Origin: an uncultured Pelagimonas sp.
Lineage (GTDB): Bacteria; Pseudomonadota; Alphaproteobacteria; Rhodobacterales; Rhodobacteraceae
DNA length: 64,000 nucleotides
Reading direction: 5' to 3'
NCBI GenBank assembly: GCA_947499735.1
Contig: CANMPP010000006.1
Coordinates: 1 to 64,000 of the forward strand
Numbering within the stretch: the first letter of the stretch is position 1; every line of letters begins with the position of its first letter. A program made the translations under genes and the position numbers. This document shows, in pieces, positions 1 through 9,559 of this stretch. The notes below the pieces were generated by a model. That model was given only the letters and a program-made list of their open reading frames with translations. It was not told the origin of the DNA and searched no databases.

Positions 1-291
1 TAATCTAATCCACACTCGTTGACACGATACAACAATACGTGGAAACAAGACACGTGTTTGAAGCTTCCAATAGAAAGAATACAGCCACAGGACTAATTGG
101 CTCCTGCCCTCGCGCTACGCTTGGAGATGGGCGTCAAATTCTTCTGCTTGAATTCTACTGTTGAGACGTTCTCCAAAGCCACTAGAGCGGAGCTGGTCTG
201 GCGATGATCATGGCAAACGCGCTGGGACGCCCAACTGACCGTTTACGCCCAAAATTGATCCATTAGATCAATCTCATTACAACTAACTCCG

Positions 292-402
292 AACATCAAA
301 AGTTTCTACAATCCGCAGCGGCGGCACTCAGCACTGGGTTGGAAAAGGTCGATTGTCTTCAACCGACAGGGCACGGAAATCCAGTTTGGATCGCGATACT
401 GA
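292..402 (+). pseudogene. IS3-family transposase OrfB, C-terminal remnant
   Basis: One frame reads NIKSFYNPQRRHSALGWK and runs to a TGA. This is the usual C-terminal end of IS3-family OrfB (FYN-P-RRHSALGW) and closely resembles the end of the element on the minus strand at 5627-5700. Nothing upstream in this frame continues the catalytic domain, so only the last ~35 codons survive. It marks an old insertion at the left edge of the decayed mobile segment. The rest of 1-748 holds no convincing gene; only the palindrome at 641-658 stands out. Confidence 0.6.
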
Positions 403-640
403 AATGCGACACTGCTCTTGGCATACTGGTCACAGAATCAGCAGGCTGACGATGGTCGAGGAAGGAGACGTGCGCTTAGACCCTCATTTATGTAACAAGG
501 CTCTTCTGACCACCAGATCATGCCAATTACTGCACCAATATCTGAAACACTCCGCAGTCGCGGTGAATGATTTCAGTAATGCTTACAATAACGGCTAGAA
601 GCCCCCGGAATTAATTACTTCGACAGGTCGCCTGTTTTTG

Positions 641-658
641 CTTAACGTTTACGTTAAG
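641..658. promoter_or_regulatory. 18-bp near-perfect palindrome upstream of the RHS pseudogene
   Basis: CTTAACGT-TT-ACGTTAAG has two 8-base arms that are exact reverse complements around a 2-base centre. It lies about 90 bases before the RHS start codon in otherwise gene-free DNA. The shape fits an operator for a dimeric repressor (inference); no regulator gene is next to it. It is too AT-rich and too tight to be a terminator hairpin. Confidence 0.35.
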
Positions 659-748
659 TGGTGGGGCCATTTCCCGTTTTCGTGATCCGTTTAATTTGAT
701 TTTGTTATTTTAGCTCTTGGCTCCTCAAGCATAAATTAGGGGGCTACT

Positions 749-3700
749 ATGGTTGATACATCTTTTGTGGGCTCTCGGCCTTTAATCAAACGACCAGCGC
801 GTATGAGGACGTAATACCCAACACAGGTTCACTGCTTATCAATATTCCTGTCATCGATCTAATGGGGAAGCTTGACTGCATTGGATTGAAGCTTACCTAT
901 TTGCTGGGCAAAACGGGCCGCTTCGGACTACCTGAAAACTGGAGCTTTGGTCTTGCCTTTTTGTCCCCGGGCAACTTTCTGGAGTTTAACGGCAACAGAT
1001 ATGTAATTGACACGACTTGGAAAGACTCCACCGGCTACGCCTCGGGCCTGAAGTATCAAAACAACCATGGCGTAAAGTTCACTGACTTTGTCAGCCAACA
1101 GCCGCTGCCTTTCGGCAACAGCGGTTTGGATTACCAGTACACCTATACGGACACGGATGGGAGCACCTACTATTTCAGTAGCCCGGGCTATCTGCTCATG
1201 AAAGCTGACCGCTTTGGCAACTATATCTACTTTGCCTATACAACGTCGACCCTGCTTGACCACATTGTAGACAGCTTCGGTCAGACGATCACCTTTGGCT
1301 ATTATCCCTCGCAGATCATCATTACATTCCCTGACGGTCGAACGTCCCAGATCAACCATGCGCCCACTGGTGTGAGCAGCATCGTCGATCCGCTTGGGCA
1401 AGAGATCATCGTGACGCCGACCAACCAGGGTTCGTTTAGCGTCGTCAGCACCATCCAATACCCTTCCGGCAAGCAGACACAGGTCAGCTACAGCTTTCGG
1501 GGGGCAACCGGTGGCACGGGCAGCATCCCAGCAGTGACCGATCTGCGGTATATAGACGCGGCTGGTGCGTTGCTGGCGCACACCCAATACGCCTATGGGA
1601 CTCTGAGCGGAGGAAACACCTTCACTGGGTACAATTGAGGCTACACCCTATCCGACAGTTCAGACGGATTGCTGGAAAGTAATAACACCCTTTACCTGTA
1701 CGATGTTCTGGTTTCTCAGCTTGATGCGAGCGGTAGCACTTTATCGAGCATCGATACCTTCATAAAAACAGATTGCATCAGCAATCAGCTGATCAGGACA
1801 ACCAATACACTGACGAGCGACCAAAAGCATGTCGCCACGTCGAGCCTTACTGTCAGTACCGATGGAGGCACGACCTGGGCCAGTTGGAAAGAAATCTCGC
1901 AGGTCTATGACCAGTACGGTCGGGAAAGGTTAACCTCGGTTGCGTGGACGCAAGCGTCGATGCCGGGCGTGCAAAAGACCACCAAGGCCTATAGCTATAG
2001 CTACGATGCAATCTCTTCAGCGTTACCACGGCTGTTACAGATTCCAGTGGCACTGTGGACACTGGCTACGCCCTCGATGACTCGGTGACAGGCACCACAT
2101 TTCCAAACGGTAAAACCATAACCTATGAACTGGATCAGTATAGTCGGAAGGTGGGTCAGGTTGATACCGTCGGGCTAATGACCGCCTACGCCTTCAACGC
2201 GACCAACCAACTGGCCCGCGTCTCTAATGGCATCGACAGTATCACCTATAGCTACAGCACAGACACAAGCAACAATAGCATGATCGGCGCGCCGGAGGGA
2301 TTGACCTTGGCGAGCAATTACACCGAGACCTATCAGTATTGATCCGAGCCTGAATCACAACAGGACGATCAGCTATGACGGGTTTAGTCAGGTGACCAAC
2401 GATGCAATCATCGGGGCCGGAAACACGACGGTGAGCAACAACAGCTTCACCTATGACGGCGCCGCCAACATCCTGTCCAAGACCGATGCAATCGGGACCA
2501 CCAGCAAGTACTCGTACAACAACGTCGAACAGTTAACGAGCTACGCCGTTGGCTCGGGTGGGGCGCAAGCCTATAAATATTACCCAAACCGGATGTTGGC
2601 CAACCGCAGCATAGGCGTTACAAGCACCCAGTTCTATTACGACAACAACCAACAGGCCGTGAATGCTGAGTCGGGCGCTTCCGCGACGCAATTCCTGTTG
2701 GTCGGTGCGAAGCGCTTTGCAAGCTACGTCAACGGTGCGCAGGCGGCATATCTTGGGACCAACCAGCGGCAGGATACGGTTTGCGTGACGACCGGCACAG
2801 GCGTCTCCGGGCAGACCAGCTATCAGGCCTACGGGACGGCCAACGCGAAGATTGGTCTCGCGGCCAACAATAACTTCGGTTGGAACCAAGAGTATGGCGA
2901 CACCGAAAACAATCTGGTCTACCTCCGCTCGCGCTACTACGACCCGGTGACGATGCGGTTTATCTGCCGAGATACCAAACAGGTGAGCAACCGATACGCG
3001 TATTGCAACGGCGATCCGATTAACAACACTGACCCAACCGGCCATGACGCCGAAAGCTGGGTCTTGTCGGGCGTTGGGTTGGCCCTTGGGGCTGGCGCAA
3101 TCGCAGGCGCCGCCTATCTTGCCTCTACCGTTGGAGGCACCGGCGCGATTGCGGCAATAGCGTCTGGCACATTTGTGAGCGCCGCCGCAACCGTAATGGG
3201 CGCCAGTCCAACCGGTGCGGCCCTGGTGGGTGCGCTTACAACCGGTGGCATAGCCGTCGCCGCCGACGTGCCCATCGGATCTGCTGTTGGTGCGACGCTG
3301 GGTCAGGCGTTCGGGGCCTATCTGGGTGGGTCAATCATCGGTGGCCAGACAGCCACCATGGTGGGCGGGGCGCTTGGTGGGACGCTCGGCGGATACGTCG
3401 GGACCATTGCAGGCACGGCGCTCGGTCTGGGTAAGGCAACAGTTTTGTCGACATTCGGAGCGGCCTCAGATGCCCTCGGCACGGCCGCAGCGACGATGAT
3501 GGCAACGGTCGCTGCAGTAGGTGACGCTTTGAGTTCCGCTGCATCCTCTGTGGTCGCGACGACCGCAGCAGTCGCGACCGCTGTGGGCGACACTGTAGGG
3601 ACCGCCGCAACGGTTTCTGCGACAACAACCGAAGCCGTTGGCGCAGCGGCGTCCGTCGCCACAGAAATGGTCGCCGCAGCAGCGGCAGGGGTGGTTGAAA

Positions 3701-3759
3701 CTGCGGAAGATGCGGCGGTGGCAATAGTTACCGTGGCCGCAGCAATTGTTGGCTTATAG
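749..3759 (+). pseudogene. RHS/YD-repeat protein, broken by frameshifts and a stop
   Basis: Four consecutive reading frames together spell one RHS-type protein of about 1000 residues. It starts at ATG 749 after a GGGGG ribosome site. A frame change near 780 joins MVDTSFVGSRP to FNQTTSAYEDVIPNTGSL. A TGA at 1636-1638 interrupts the same frame. A frame change lies near 2030-2055. One extra T near 2340 separates TETYQY from DPSLNHNRTISYDG. YD-type repeats fill the middle. The RHS-associated core appears at about 2880-3050 (LRSRYYDPVTMRF, then NRYAYCNGDPINNTDPTG), followed by a ~230-residue Ala/Gly/Thr-rich tail, which is the position of the variable effector tip. No immunity gene is obvious downstream. 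Either a true pseudogene or a cluster of assembly errors; four lesions in 3 kb favour decay. Confidence 0.75.
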
Positions 3760-3809
3760 CTCATTTGGATTAATAGACTTATAACACACTATTATCATTG
3801 GAGAATGTG

Positions 3810-4034
3810 GTGAAAAAAATACTGAAAATGGCCTTCGGCGCCGTGGCTGCGATGCTGTTGGCACAATCTGCTCACGCTGGCGCAGGCGCAAATATGCTGA
3901 TCTGCATTAACCTTACGACCAAACCTCCCACCCCAATGACGGTCAACGTCACTGTCGCTGGTTCAGGCACGCATTGCATGAACAACACCGGAAAAGACAC
4001 GATTTTTCCGGTCAGCAAGGTCGGTCTGACTTAA
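3810..4034 (+). CDS. small secreted protein, function unknown
   Basis: About 74 residues. GTG 3810 is preferred (alternatives GTG 3807, TTG 3798) because GGAG at 3800-3803 lies six bases upstream. The product begins MKKILKMAFGAVAAMLLAQS and then AHA, a textbook Sec signal peptide with an AXA cleavage site. The mature part is ~50 residues, rich in Thr, Val and Asn, with two cysteines (LICINL and HCMNN) that could form a disulfide in the periplasm. It lies just after the RHS pseudogene and ahead of the TraB-like gene on the same strand. Family not recognised; an exported partner of the neighbouring mobile genes is possible but unproven. Confidence 0.5.
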   Translation: MKKILKMAFGAVAAMLLAQSAHAGAGANMLICINLTTKPPTPMTVNVTVAGSGTHCMNNTGKDTIFPVSKVGLT

Positions 4035-4181
4035 GGTCAAACCGCCCGGTCTTTGGGTGACGCGTGTGCAATTACAGATCAGGCGGGCGCGAACATCAGG
4101 GCGAAAGGTCTTTCGGGGAGGATGACATTGGCGGCACGTATTCGACGAGTTGAACAGATAAACGCTCTGAGGAGGGTCCAT

Positions 4182-5381
4182 GTGCCTACGGTTCTCATTT
4201 TTCAGTGTGTGTTGTCAGCTATCGTCGGCATTTTCGCGCTTGGTGATCCCGAGGGTCTTCTTCCACTTGCGCTTTTTCTGATCCTGCCGGTTGTCGTATT
4301 TCAAGCGGCGACAGCATTTCATGCGTTTCTGATCGCCTTTACGTATTACGCTGTCGGCGCAAGGGCCGTCCCGGGTATCATCGCAGGGTTCTTTCCCGGT
4401 CTCTCTTGGGTCGAATGCATCGCGATCTGGGCAGTCCATGCCGGGCTACTCGCTCTGGTGTGGGCTCTGTTTCACAGGCCGCCGGGCTATGGTGAAGCGC
4501 AACGCGCCTTACGGGCACTGCTGCTGTTCATCGTGCTGAGCGTACCGCCTGTGGGCCTGTTTCACTGGGGGTCTCCATTGGTCGCCTCGGGGCTGTTCTA
4601 CCCGGGCCTGCAGATTTATGGCGTATTGCTGATGGCTGCGCTGTTCATAGCGCTGATCACATTTCGCCGGAGCTACATGGTGAGCGGAACCTCCGTTGCG
4701 GCGCTCGTCCTCGTTTCATTGGGTGCCAATCTAACGTATTCTACGCCACCCCGACCCGAGGGCTGGCACGCCATGTCCCTTGAATTAGGCAAAAGCCCCA
4801 GCGTTTGGAGCGACGAAATGTTAGCAAAGCGCCAAGCCATGGTCGCAATCGCAAGGGAGGAACTGCAAAGCGGTGCCAAAGTGGTGATCTTCCCAGAGTC
4901 CGCGGCCGGATCGAACCTTCGGCCGCAGTTGGATCTCTGGCAAGGTCTGGCCCAAGAAGCGGTTGAGCGTGGGGGCACCATCTTGGTTGGGCAAGAAACC
5001 TGGAACGAGGCAAGAAGCGGATTTCAGAATGCACTCATTGGCTTTGGTGCGGAGGTTGAGGACAATGCGGTCTTCGCGTCTTCAATTGTTCCGATGCCAA
5101 TGGGCGAATGGAAGCTCGGCTTTGAGAAAGGGGCCGAATTGAACATCTTTGGTAGCAACATTTACGAACTCGCTGGAACGCGTTTCTCAATCTTGATGTG
5201 TTATGAGGATTTTCTGCTTTGGGCCCACCCGGGGTTGCTCTTAGGCAAGGCGGACTTGTTGATTTCTGTCGCCAACCAATGGCCTTCAAGCGGCACTTCC
5301 TCTGAGACCTTTCAGGACACCTCGCGACACGCATTGGCGCGACTTGCTGGCGTTGCTTTACTGACGGCAAAGAACAGGTAG
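4182..5381 (+). CDS. TraB-like membrane protein with C-terminal nitrilase-fold domain
   Basis: About 399 residues from GTG 4182, chosen because GAGGAGG ends six bases before it; ATG 4122 would add 20 residues with a badly placed ribosome site. The N-terminal ~190 residues are a run of hydrophobic segments. The C-terminal half is a carbon-nitrogen-hydrolase domain with the expected Glu-Lys-Cys set: E239 in VVIFPES, K311 or K316, and C340 in SILMCYEDF. The architecture recalls both apolipoprotein N-acyltransferase Lnt and the conjugal transfer protein TraB of Ti-type plasmids; the length and the abrupt end favour TraB. No other tra genes are in the window, so it is an orphan. The downstream gene is cut by an IS. 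Confidence 0.55.
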   Translation: MPTVLIFQCVLSAIVGIFALGDPEGLLPLALFLILPVVVFQAATAFHAFLIAFTYYAVGARAVPGIIAGFFPGLSWVECIAIWAVHAGLLALVWALFHRPPGYGEAQRALRALLLFIVLSVPPVGLFHWGSPLVASGLFYPGLQIYGVLLMAALFIALITFRRSYMVSGTSVAALVLVSLGANLTYSTPPRPEGWHAMSLELGKSPSVWSDEMLAKRQAMVAIAREELQSGAKVVIFPESAAGSNLRPQLDLWQGLAQEAVERGGTILVGQETWNEARSGFQNALIGFGAEVEDNAVFASSIVPMPMGEWKLGFEKGAELNIFGSNIYELAGTRFSILMCYEDFLLWAHPGLLLGKADLLISVANQWPSSGTSSETFQDTSRHALARLAGVALLTAKNR

Positions 5382-5393
5382 CGACGCCGATCT

Positions 5394-5588
5394 ATGAGAC
5401 AGCCAGTTGGAAAAGCCTCATCGTTCTATCGCATTGCCACGTGGAATGTGATGTCGGCGCCCTTCGCGCTCTGTCTGCCGCTCATTCCAATAGTGGTTTT
5501 CGGAGTTCTTGGTCTGGCCCTGCTAAGGCACGATTACCGGGTTCCCGAAGACATCCCGTACTGGGCATTTATATTTGGCTTGCCTCAT
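5394..5588 (+). pseudogene. fragment of a membrane protein cut off by the IS
   Basis: An open frame begins 12 bases after the TraB-like stop, in the same frame. It encodes a hydrophobic segment (VMSAPFALCLPLIPIVVF) and then DYRVPEDIPYW. The frame runs into the left inverted repeat of the IS at 5587 and ends artificially at 5630 inside it. It may be the 5' end of a gene that followed traB, or a readthrough extension of the TraB-like protein itself. Too little is left to identify. Confidence 0.3.
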
Positions 5589-6373
5589 TGGACTTGTCGC
5601 GGTTTTGTGCCGCTCCTAGTGCTCGTTTAAGCCACCTTCCGTTCGAAAGCGACGGGGCTTTTCCAGCCTAATGCTGAGTGGCGTCGGCGCGGATTGTAGA
5701 AGCTAGTTGATGTATTCGAAGATGGCCATTTCAGCTTTCCGCCGCGTCTCCCAAGAGTGCCGCCAGATCAGTTCAGCCTTGATGGTTTTGAAGAACGTCT
5801 CGACAGCGGCGTTGTCATAGCAATTTCCTTTCCCATTCATCGATACTTTGAAGCCATGCTGGCGTAGGATTTTCTGATAATCATGCGAACAATATTGGCT
5901 TCCACTATCCGTGTGGTGGATGCAGTCCTTTGGCGGTGACCGGAACGCACGCAAACCGCGCATACTGACATCCATAACCTTACACAGGTGCGCTGCCGGA
6001 AACGCATCCCGGTGTTCTTCGATAAACCTAAACCTCACGGCTTTTGACGCGCGAAGAACTGCGTTGCTTTTTAGGATGTCCCGCTCCTCCTTGAGAATTC
6101 GAACCTCACGCCGAAACCGATCATTCTCTTCAGCGAGGCCTAAATCCTCTTTCGAAACCATATCTGTATCTCGGTATGCTGTGATCCACTTGTTCAGCGT
6201 CGACATGCCGACACTCAGATCATAAGCAACCTGCTTACGCGTCAGCCCACTGATCAACGCAATACGTACCGCATCTTGCCGGAATTCGTCCGTCCGCTTC
6301 AGTCCCATGGTCAGTCTCCTTTGTTGCAGTAAATGCTATCAAAGGAGCGGCATCAAACCGTGACAGGTCCAAT
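5587..6373. mobile_element. internally deleted IS3-family element with 31-bp inverted repeats
   Basis: The left end at 5587-5617 (ATTGGACTTGTCGCGG...) and the reverse complement of the right end at 6343-6373 match at 27 of 31 positions. Between them lies only ~0.8 kb with a shortened transposase on the minus strand; full IS3-family elements of this kind are usually about 1.2-1.3 kb. I see no clear target-site duplication. The ends look intact, so the element could in principle be mobilised in trans by a full-length relative (inference). Confidence 0.75.
5627..6308 (-). pseudogene. IS3-family transposase, fused OrfA and deleted OrfB
   Basis: The N-terminal part is an OrfA-type helix-turn-helix (KRTDEFRQDAVRIAL, then VGMSTLNKWI) with the usual coiled segment. 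OrfB is entered directly (RFRFIEEHRDAFP), but after RGLRAFRS it jumps to PPKDCIHHTDSGSQYCSHDY. The stretch carrying the first catalytic Asp and the central beta sheet is missing; the HTD and AVETFF parts of the DDE triad remain. A frameshift after EYIN, at about 5703, separates the last 24 codons (FYNPRRRHSALGWK), which end at the TAA at 5627-5629. The protein cannot be an active transposase. Confidence 0.8.
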
Positions 6374-6655
6374 ATTGCTAACGGATTTAAGGTATTTGTT
6401 TCATGATTGAGCTCTGAGACCCGGCACGAAACCATGAGATGGCCAGTTGGACGAAACGTGAAACTGATACTAAAGATGTTCTCCATCTTACTCTTTCCAA
6501 GAGGGATGTTCATGAGGCAATAAGATATTAATGGACTCAGCTGCTATGCGTGAACATTACGCATCAAGATGGCAGAAGATGCGTGATGGTGCTGTAAATA
6601 TCATGTGAACAGCCCCAAAGTACAATGCAACATATTAAATTCAAAAGGACATCAC

Positions 6656-7108
6656 ATGGAATTGGCAGACGAGGTTGTCATCAATGCGCCCAAGGAAAAA
6701 GTTTTTGCAGCCTTAAATGATCCAGATGTACTCAAACAATGCATTCCCGGTTGCGAAGAATTGGTCAAAATTTCCGACACTGAACTAGAAGCCAAGGTTG
6801 TTCTGAAAATCGGACCTGTGAAAGCGAAATTCAGTGGTGGGGTGCATTTGGATACGACGGGTGGCCCTGATGCGTTTTCTTTGGCGGGGCAGGGGAATGG
6901 TGGTGCTGCTGGCCATGCCAAAGGCGGTGCGGATGTGGAATTGATTGACGACGGTCCTGACGCAACAATCCTTCGCTATCAGGCCAAAGCTGATATTGGG
7001 GGTAAGATCGCTCAATTGGGCAGTCGATTGATCCAGAGCACGTCCAAAAAGCTATCGGCCCAATTCTTTAATTCATTTGCAGATGTGTTGAACGCAGATT
7101 CCGACTGA
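6656..7108 (+). CDS. CoxG-like SRPBCC-fold protein
   Basis: 150 residues from ATG 6656, with AGGA seven bases upstream. The start MELADEVVINAPKEKVFAAL, followed by DPDVLKQCIPGCEEL, is characteristic of the carbon monoxide dehydrogenase subunit G (CoxG) family, whose members have the START/SRPBCC lipid-binding-like fold. CoxG is thought to anchor or assist maturation of molybdenum CO dehydrogenase. No coxLMS or other molybdenum hydroxylase genes are in this window, so the gene is isolated and its partner is elsewhere or absent. Length is normal for the family. Confidence 0.8.
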   Translation: MELADEVVINAPKEKVFAALNDPDVLKQCIPGCEELVKISDTELEAKVVLKIGPVKAKFSGGVHLDTTGGPDAFSLAGQGNGGAAGHAKGGADVELIDDGPDATILRYQAKADIGGKIAQLGSRLIQSTSKKLSAQFFNSFADVLNADSD

Positions 7109-7245
7109 TTGCTAGTTCGGTCAACCGTTCTGAAACTGCCGATTGTCTGATGTCTGTCACAAAGTGATTGTATCCGTCTATATGCCGCTTGGAGCATGGC
7201 TTTTTGTACTGGTCCGAGCACCTTTTGTATATAGCGAGACCGAGC

Positions 7246-7998
7246 ATGACGCGTGTCAAACGACCCAACCCAATAGCTGAACTAACGGGACAAAACAGCC
7301 GTTCACCCTATCCCAATGGTATCGGATTGCCTGGGGCTAGTGCGAAATTCGATACGGGGGGGCAGGTTAAAATTTGGCCAGGCAACACGTTTGTGTGTCA
7401 TGTGGGGCCAGACATGGACGCCTATCAGGTCCTTGTTGAAATGCAGGAAACCGTTAAGCGCTCCGAGTTCTCTGCGTTTTTTACTTTTTTGCCGGCACCA
7501 AGTTTCCATATGACGGTGTTCAACGGAATGAGCCCAGGTGTGCCCTTTACCAATCAGTGGCCCGGCGATTTTGATCGAAGCTGGTCACGGGATCGCGTTT
7601 CGGCTGAATGGATTGATCGGTTGAAAGACATCGAATGCCCGAACAGCTTCCGTGTCAAAATGACCGATCTACACGCGCTTCATAGTACAACCATGGTGGG
7701 CGCCAATGGCGTTGAAGAGGCGAAGCTGCGGCAAACGCGGGTAAACTTGCAGCAGGCGACAGGATTGCAGTTAATCGACCCAATAGACGGCGATCGTTTC
7801 GTTTTTCATATCACGCTAGCTTATCTAATTTGCTTTGTTAGTGAAACTTGTGCGCGTGATATGTTGGCATTCAACGAAGAGATTTCACACAAATTTGTGT
7901 CGCAGATGCCCGAGATCGAATTGGGACCGGTAGAGTTTTGTAATTTCGACTCTATGCATCATTTCGAACCGCAGTTAAGGCTGGGATTTGAAAATTGA
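7246..7998 (+). CDS. DUF1868 family, 2H phosphoesterase-like protein
   Basis: About 250 residues from ATG 7246. The opening (GLPGASAKFDTGGQVKIWPG, then NTFVCHV) and the two H-x-T/S-type motifs FHMTVF (~residue 88) and FHITLA (~residue 189) match the DUF1868 branch of the 2H phosphoesterase superfamily, which includes cyclic phosphodiesterases and RNA ligase-like proteins. The substrate is unknown. The gene stands alone and converges on the phosphonate acetyltransferase operon. Upstream starts are possible but lack the family motif. A 2',3'-cyclic nucleotide or RNA-end substrate is only a superfamily-level guess. Confidence 0.7.
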   Translation: MTRVKRPNPIAELTGQNSRSPYPNGIGLPGASAKFDTGGQVKIWPGNTFVCHVGPDMDAYQVLVEMQETVKRSEFSAFFTFLPAPSFHMTVFNGMSPGVPFTNQWPGDFDRSWSRDRVSAEWIDRLKDIECPNSFRVKMTDLHALHSTTMVGANGVEEAKLRQTRVNLQQATGLQLIDPIDGDRFVFHITLAYLICFVSETCARDMLAFNEEISHKFVSQMPEIELGPVEFCNFDSMHHFEPQLRLGFEN

Positions 7999-8013
7999 TC
8001 TAGGCATAGAATA

Positions 8014-8029
8014 GGGCCTTACTTGGCCC
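8014..8029. terminator. weak stem-loop between convergent genes
   Basis: GGGCC-TTACTT-GGCCC forms a 5-bp GC stem between the convergent DUF1868 and acetyltransferase genes. It is followed on the plus strand by CAACTAATTTCTTT, a poor T-run. Plausible but weak terminator. Confidence 0.3.
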
Positions 8030-8072
8030 CAACTAATTTCTTTAAAGGGTGGATGGCGTTATCTGTATAGGT

Positions 8073-8708
8073 TCAACTAGGCATACCATATTTTTCAATG
8101 AAGGCATCAATGGGCAATGTGCGTATGTCTGGCAGGGCGGCTTTGTATTTTTCGCGGGGCCAATCCCACAGAGCGATTTTTTGCAACGCTTCCGCCTGCT
8201 GTTCATCAAAACGCTGCTTGATTAAACGTGCAGGTACACCACCAACGACCGTGTAGGGGGCGACATCTTTGGTCACGACGGCGCCGGCACCAATAACCGC
8301 GCCGGTTCCGATTGTGACGCCTGCGGTCACCGTGACACCGTGGCCGATCCACACATCATGACCGATGGTCACCCAGTGATCTTTGCGCCATTTGAAAAAG
8401 TCGTGATCGTCTTCTCCCAGCCCATAGGCTTCGGCGCGATAGACGGAATGGTGTTGTGTGGCGCGCCATGTCGGATGGTTGCCCGGGTTGATCCGTGTGG
8501 AATTTGCAATCGAGCAAAATTTTCCAATGGTCGTCCAAACAACGTGGCAATCCCGGGTGATGTAGGAATAATCGCCCATTTGGACGTCTTTCATCACCGT
8601 GCCTTGCCCAACCTCGGTCCAAGCCCCTAAATCACAATCCGTCACAGACGCATTTGGATGTATTGTCGGGGCTTCGCTCAGCGTCTTTTTTGATCCTGCA
8701 CCACTCAT
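8073..8708 (-). CDS. phosphonate-operon hexapeptide-repeat acetyltransferase
   Basis: About 211 residues from ATG 8708, which overlaps the TAA of the upstream phnE by one base. The left-handed beta-helix hexapeptide repeats are clear ([20 protein letters not shown], then [17 protein letters not shown]), ending in the xenobiotic/chloramphenicol acetyltransferase-like tail [14 protein letters not shown]. It matches the phosphonate metabolism transferase family found at the end of phn operons. The role is probably acetylation of an aminophosphonate or another substrate before or during uptake; the true acceptor is not known from sequence. It is the last gene of the minus-strand phn operon. Confidence 0.8.
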   Translation of the reverse strand: MSGAGSKKTLSEAPTIHPNASVTDCDLGAWTEVGQGTVMKDVQMGDYSYITRDCHVVWTTIGKFCSIANSTRINPGNHPTWRATQHHSVYRAEAYGLGEDDHDFFKWRKDHWVTIGHDVWIGHGVTVTAGVTIGTGAVIGAGAVVTKDVAPYTVVGGVPARLIKQRFDEQQAEALQKIALWDWPREKYKAALPDIRTLPIDAFIEKYGMPS

Positions 8709-9559
8709 TATTTTGCGAGCTCTGATTGACCGATGGAATGTGTTCGGATCAGGCCGCTGATCCAATCTATCAGATAGACCATGGCAATGATCAAAAAGAT
8801 GATCGACCATGCTTCACCCCAGCGATAGGCCGAAATTCTGTCCGACAACAGAAATCCAATGCCCCCAGCGCCAACAATCCCTAGGATCGTGCCTGACCGC
8901 ACATTGGATTCAAAGTTATAGAGCAAGATCGAAAAGATGACCGGATTGACCTGTGGCATGATCCCAAAGCGGATCTGTTGCAGGCGCGATCCACCTGATG
9001 CTTTGACACCGTCTACCGGGCGTTCTGATGTGTTTTCTATGGCTTCAGAAAACAGTTTCGCAAATGTGCCGATTTCGCTGACGGTGATTGCCAGAATGCC
9101 GGCCAAGGGGCCTAAGCCAAACGCGCGGATGAAGATCAAGGCAAGGATCAATGTTTCAAACGCGCGGATGATGTCATAGCCACGCCGGGTTGTTTGGCGC
9201 CAAAATGTCAGCCGATTGATATTCTTGGCCCCAAGAAAAGAGAGAGGAAAGGCAAAGATGGCACCCAGCACTGTGCCCAGAAAGGCGATGGCCAATGTTT
9301 CGCCCAAACCATTTAGAATTTCAGAAAACTCGTCCCATGTGGTCCAGATATGGGGGGGGAACATAAAGCCTAGAACATTGCCCAACCGTCCCAAGCCGAC
9401 CCAGATCCTTTGGGGGCTGAAATCAAAGGCCCATAGGCAATAACAAAACAATCCGATCAGAAATGAATACAACGCAATTTTGCGGGCGCGTGTGGCGGGC
9501 GTGTCGCGAAATGCGCGCGGCACGCGGGCCATGGCCGCCTGGATTTGTTCAGATGTCAT
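8708..9559 (-). CDS. phnE: phosphonate ABC transporter permease (second PhnE)
   Basis: 283 residues with a hydrophobic N-terminal segment and the binding-protein-dependent permease core. The EAA-type loop is seen around [20 protein letters not shown] and the conserved [12 protein letters not shown] follows. It pairs with the adjacent permease at 9556-10500, overlapping it by four bases (ATGA), so a heterodimeric channel is likely. It works with PhnC and PhnD just upstream to import phosphonates or phosphate esters across the inner membrane. Confidence 0.9.
   Translation of the reverse strand: MTSEQIQAAMARVPRAFRDTPATRARKIALYSFLIGLFCYCLWAFDFSPQRIWVGLGRLGNVLGFMFPPHIWTTWDEFSEILNGLGETLAIAFLGTVLGAIFAFPLSFLGAKNINRLTFWRQTTRRGYDIIRAFETLILALIFIRAFGLGPLAGILAITVSEIGTFAKLFSEAIENTSERPVDGVKASGGSRLQQIRFGIMPQVNPVIFSILLYNFESNVRSGTILGIVGAGGIGFLLSDRISAYRWGEAWSIIFLIIAMVYLIDWISGLIRTHSIGQSELAK

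Noticed and set aside
353-598. 81-codon open frame at the left end
   Set aside because: Overlaps the IS3 remnant in another frame, has no ribosome site and no family features.
928-1587. 219-codon open frame antisense to the RHS gene
   Set aside because: The plus strand carries clear YD-type repeat sequence; this is a shadow frame.
3318-3764. Ala/Pro-rich open frames on the minus strand under the RHS tail
   Set aside because: Mirror of a low-complexity Ala-rich coding region; no independent signals.
6235-6513. 92-codon minus-strand frame across the IS right end
   Set aside because: Spans the inverted repeat and the transposase start; composition is not coding-like.
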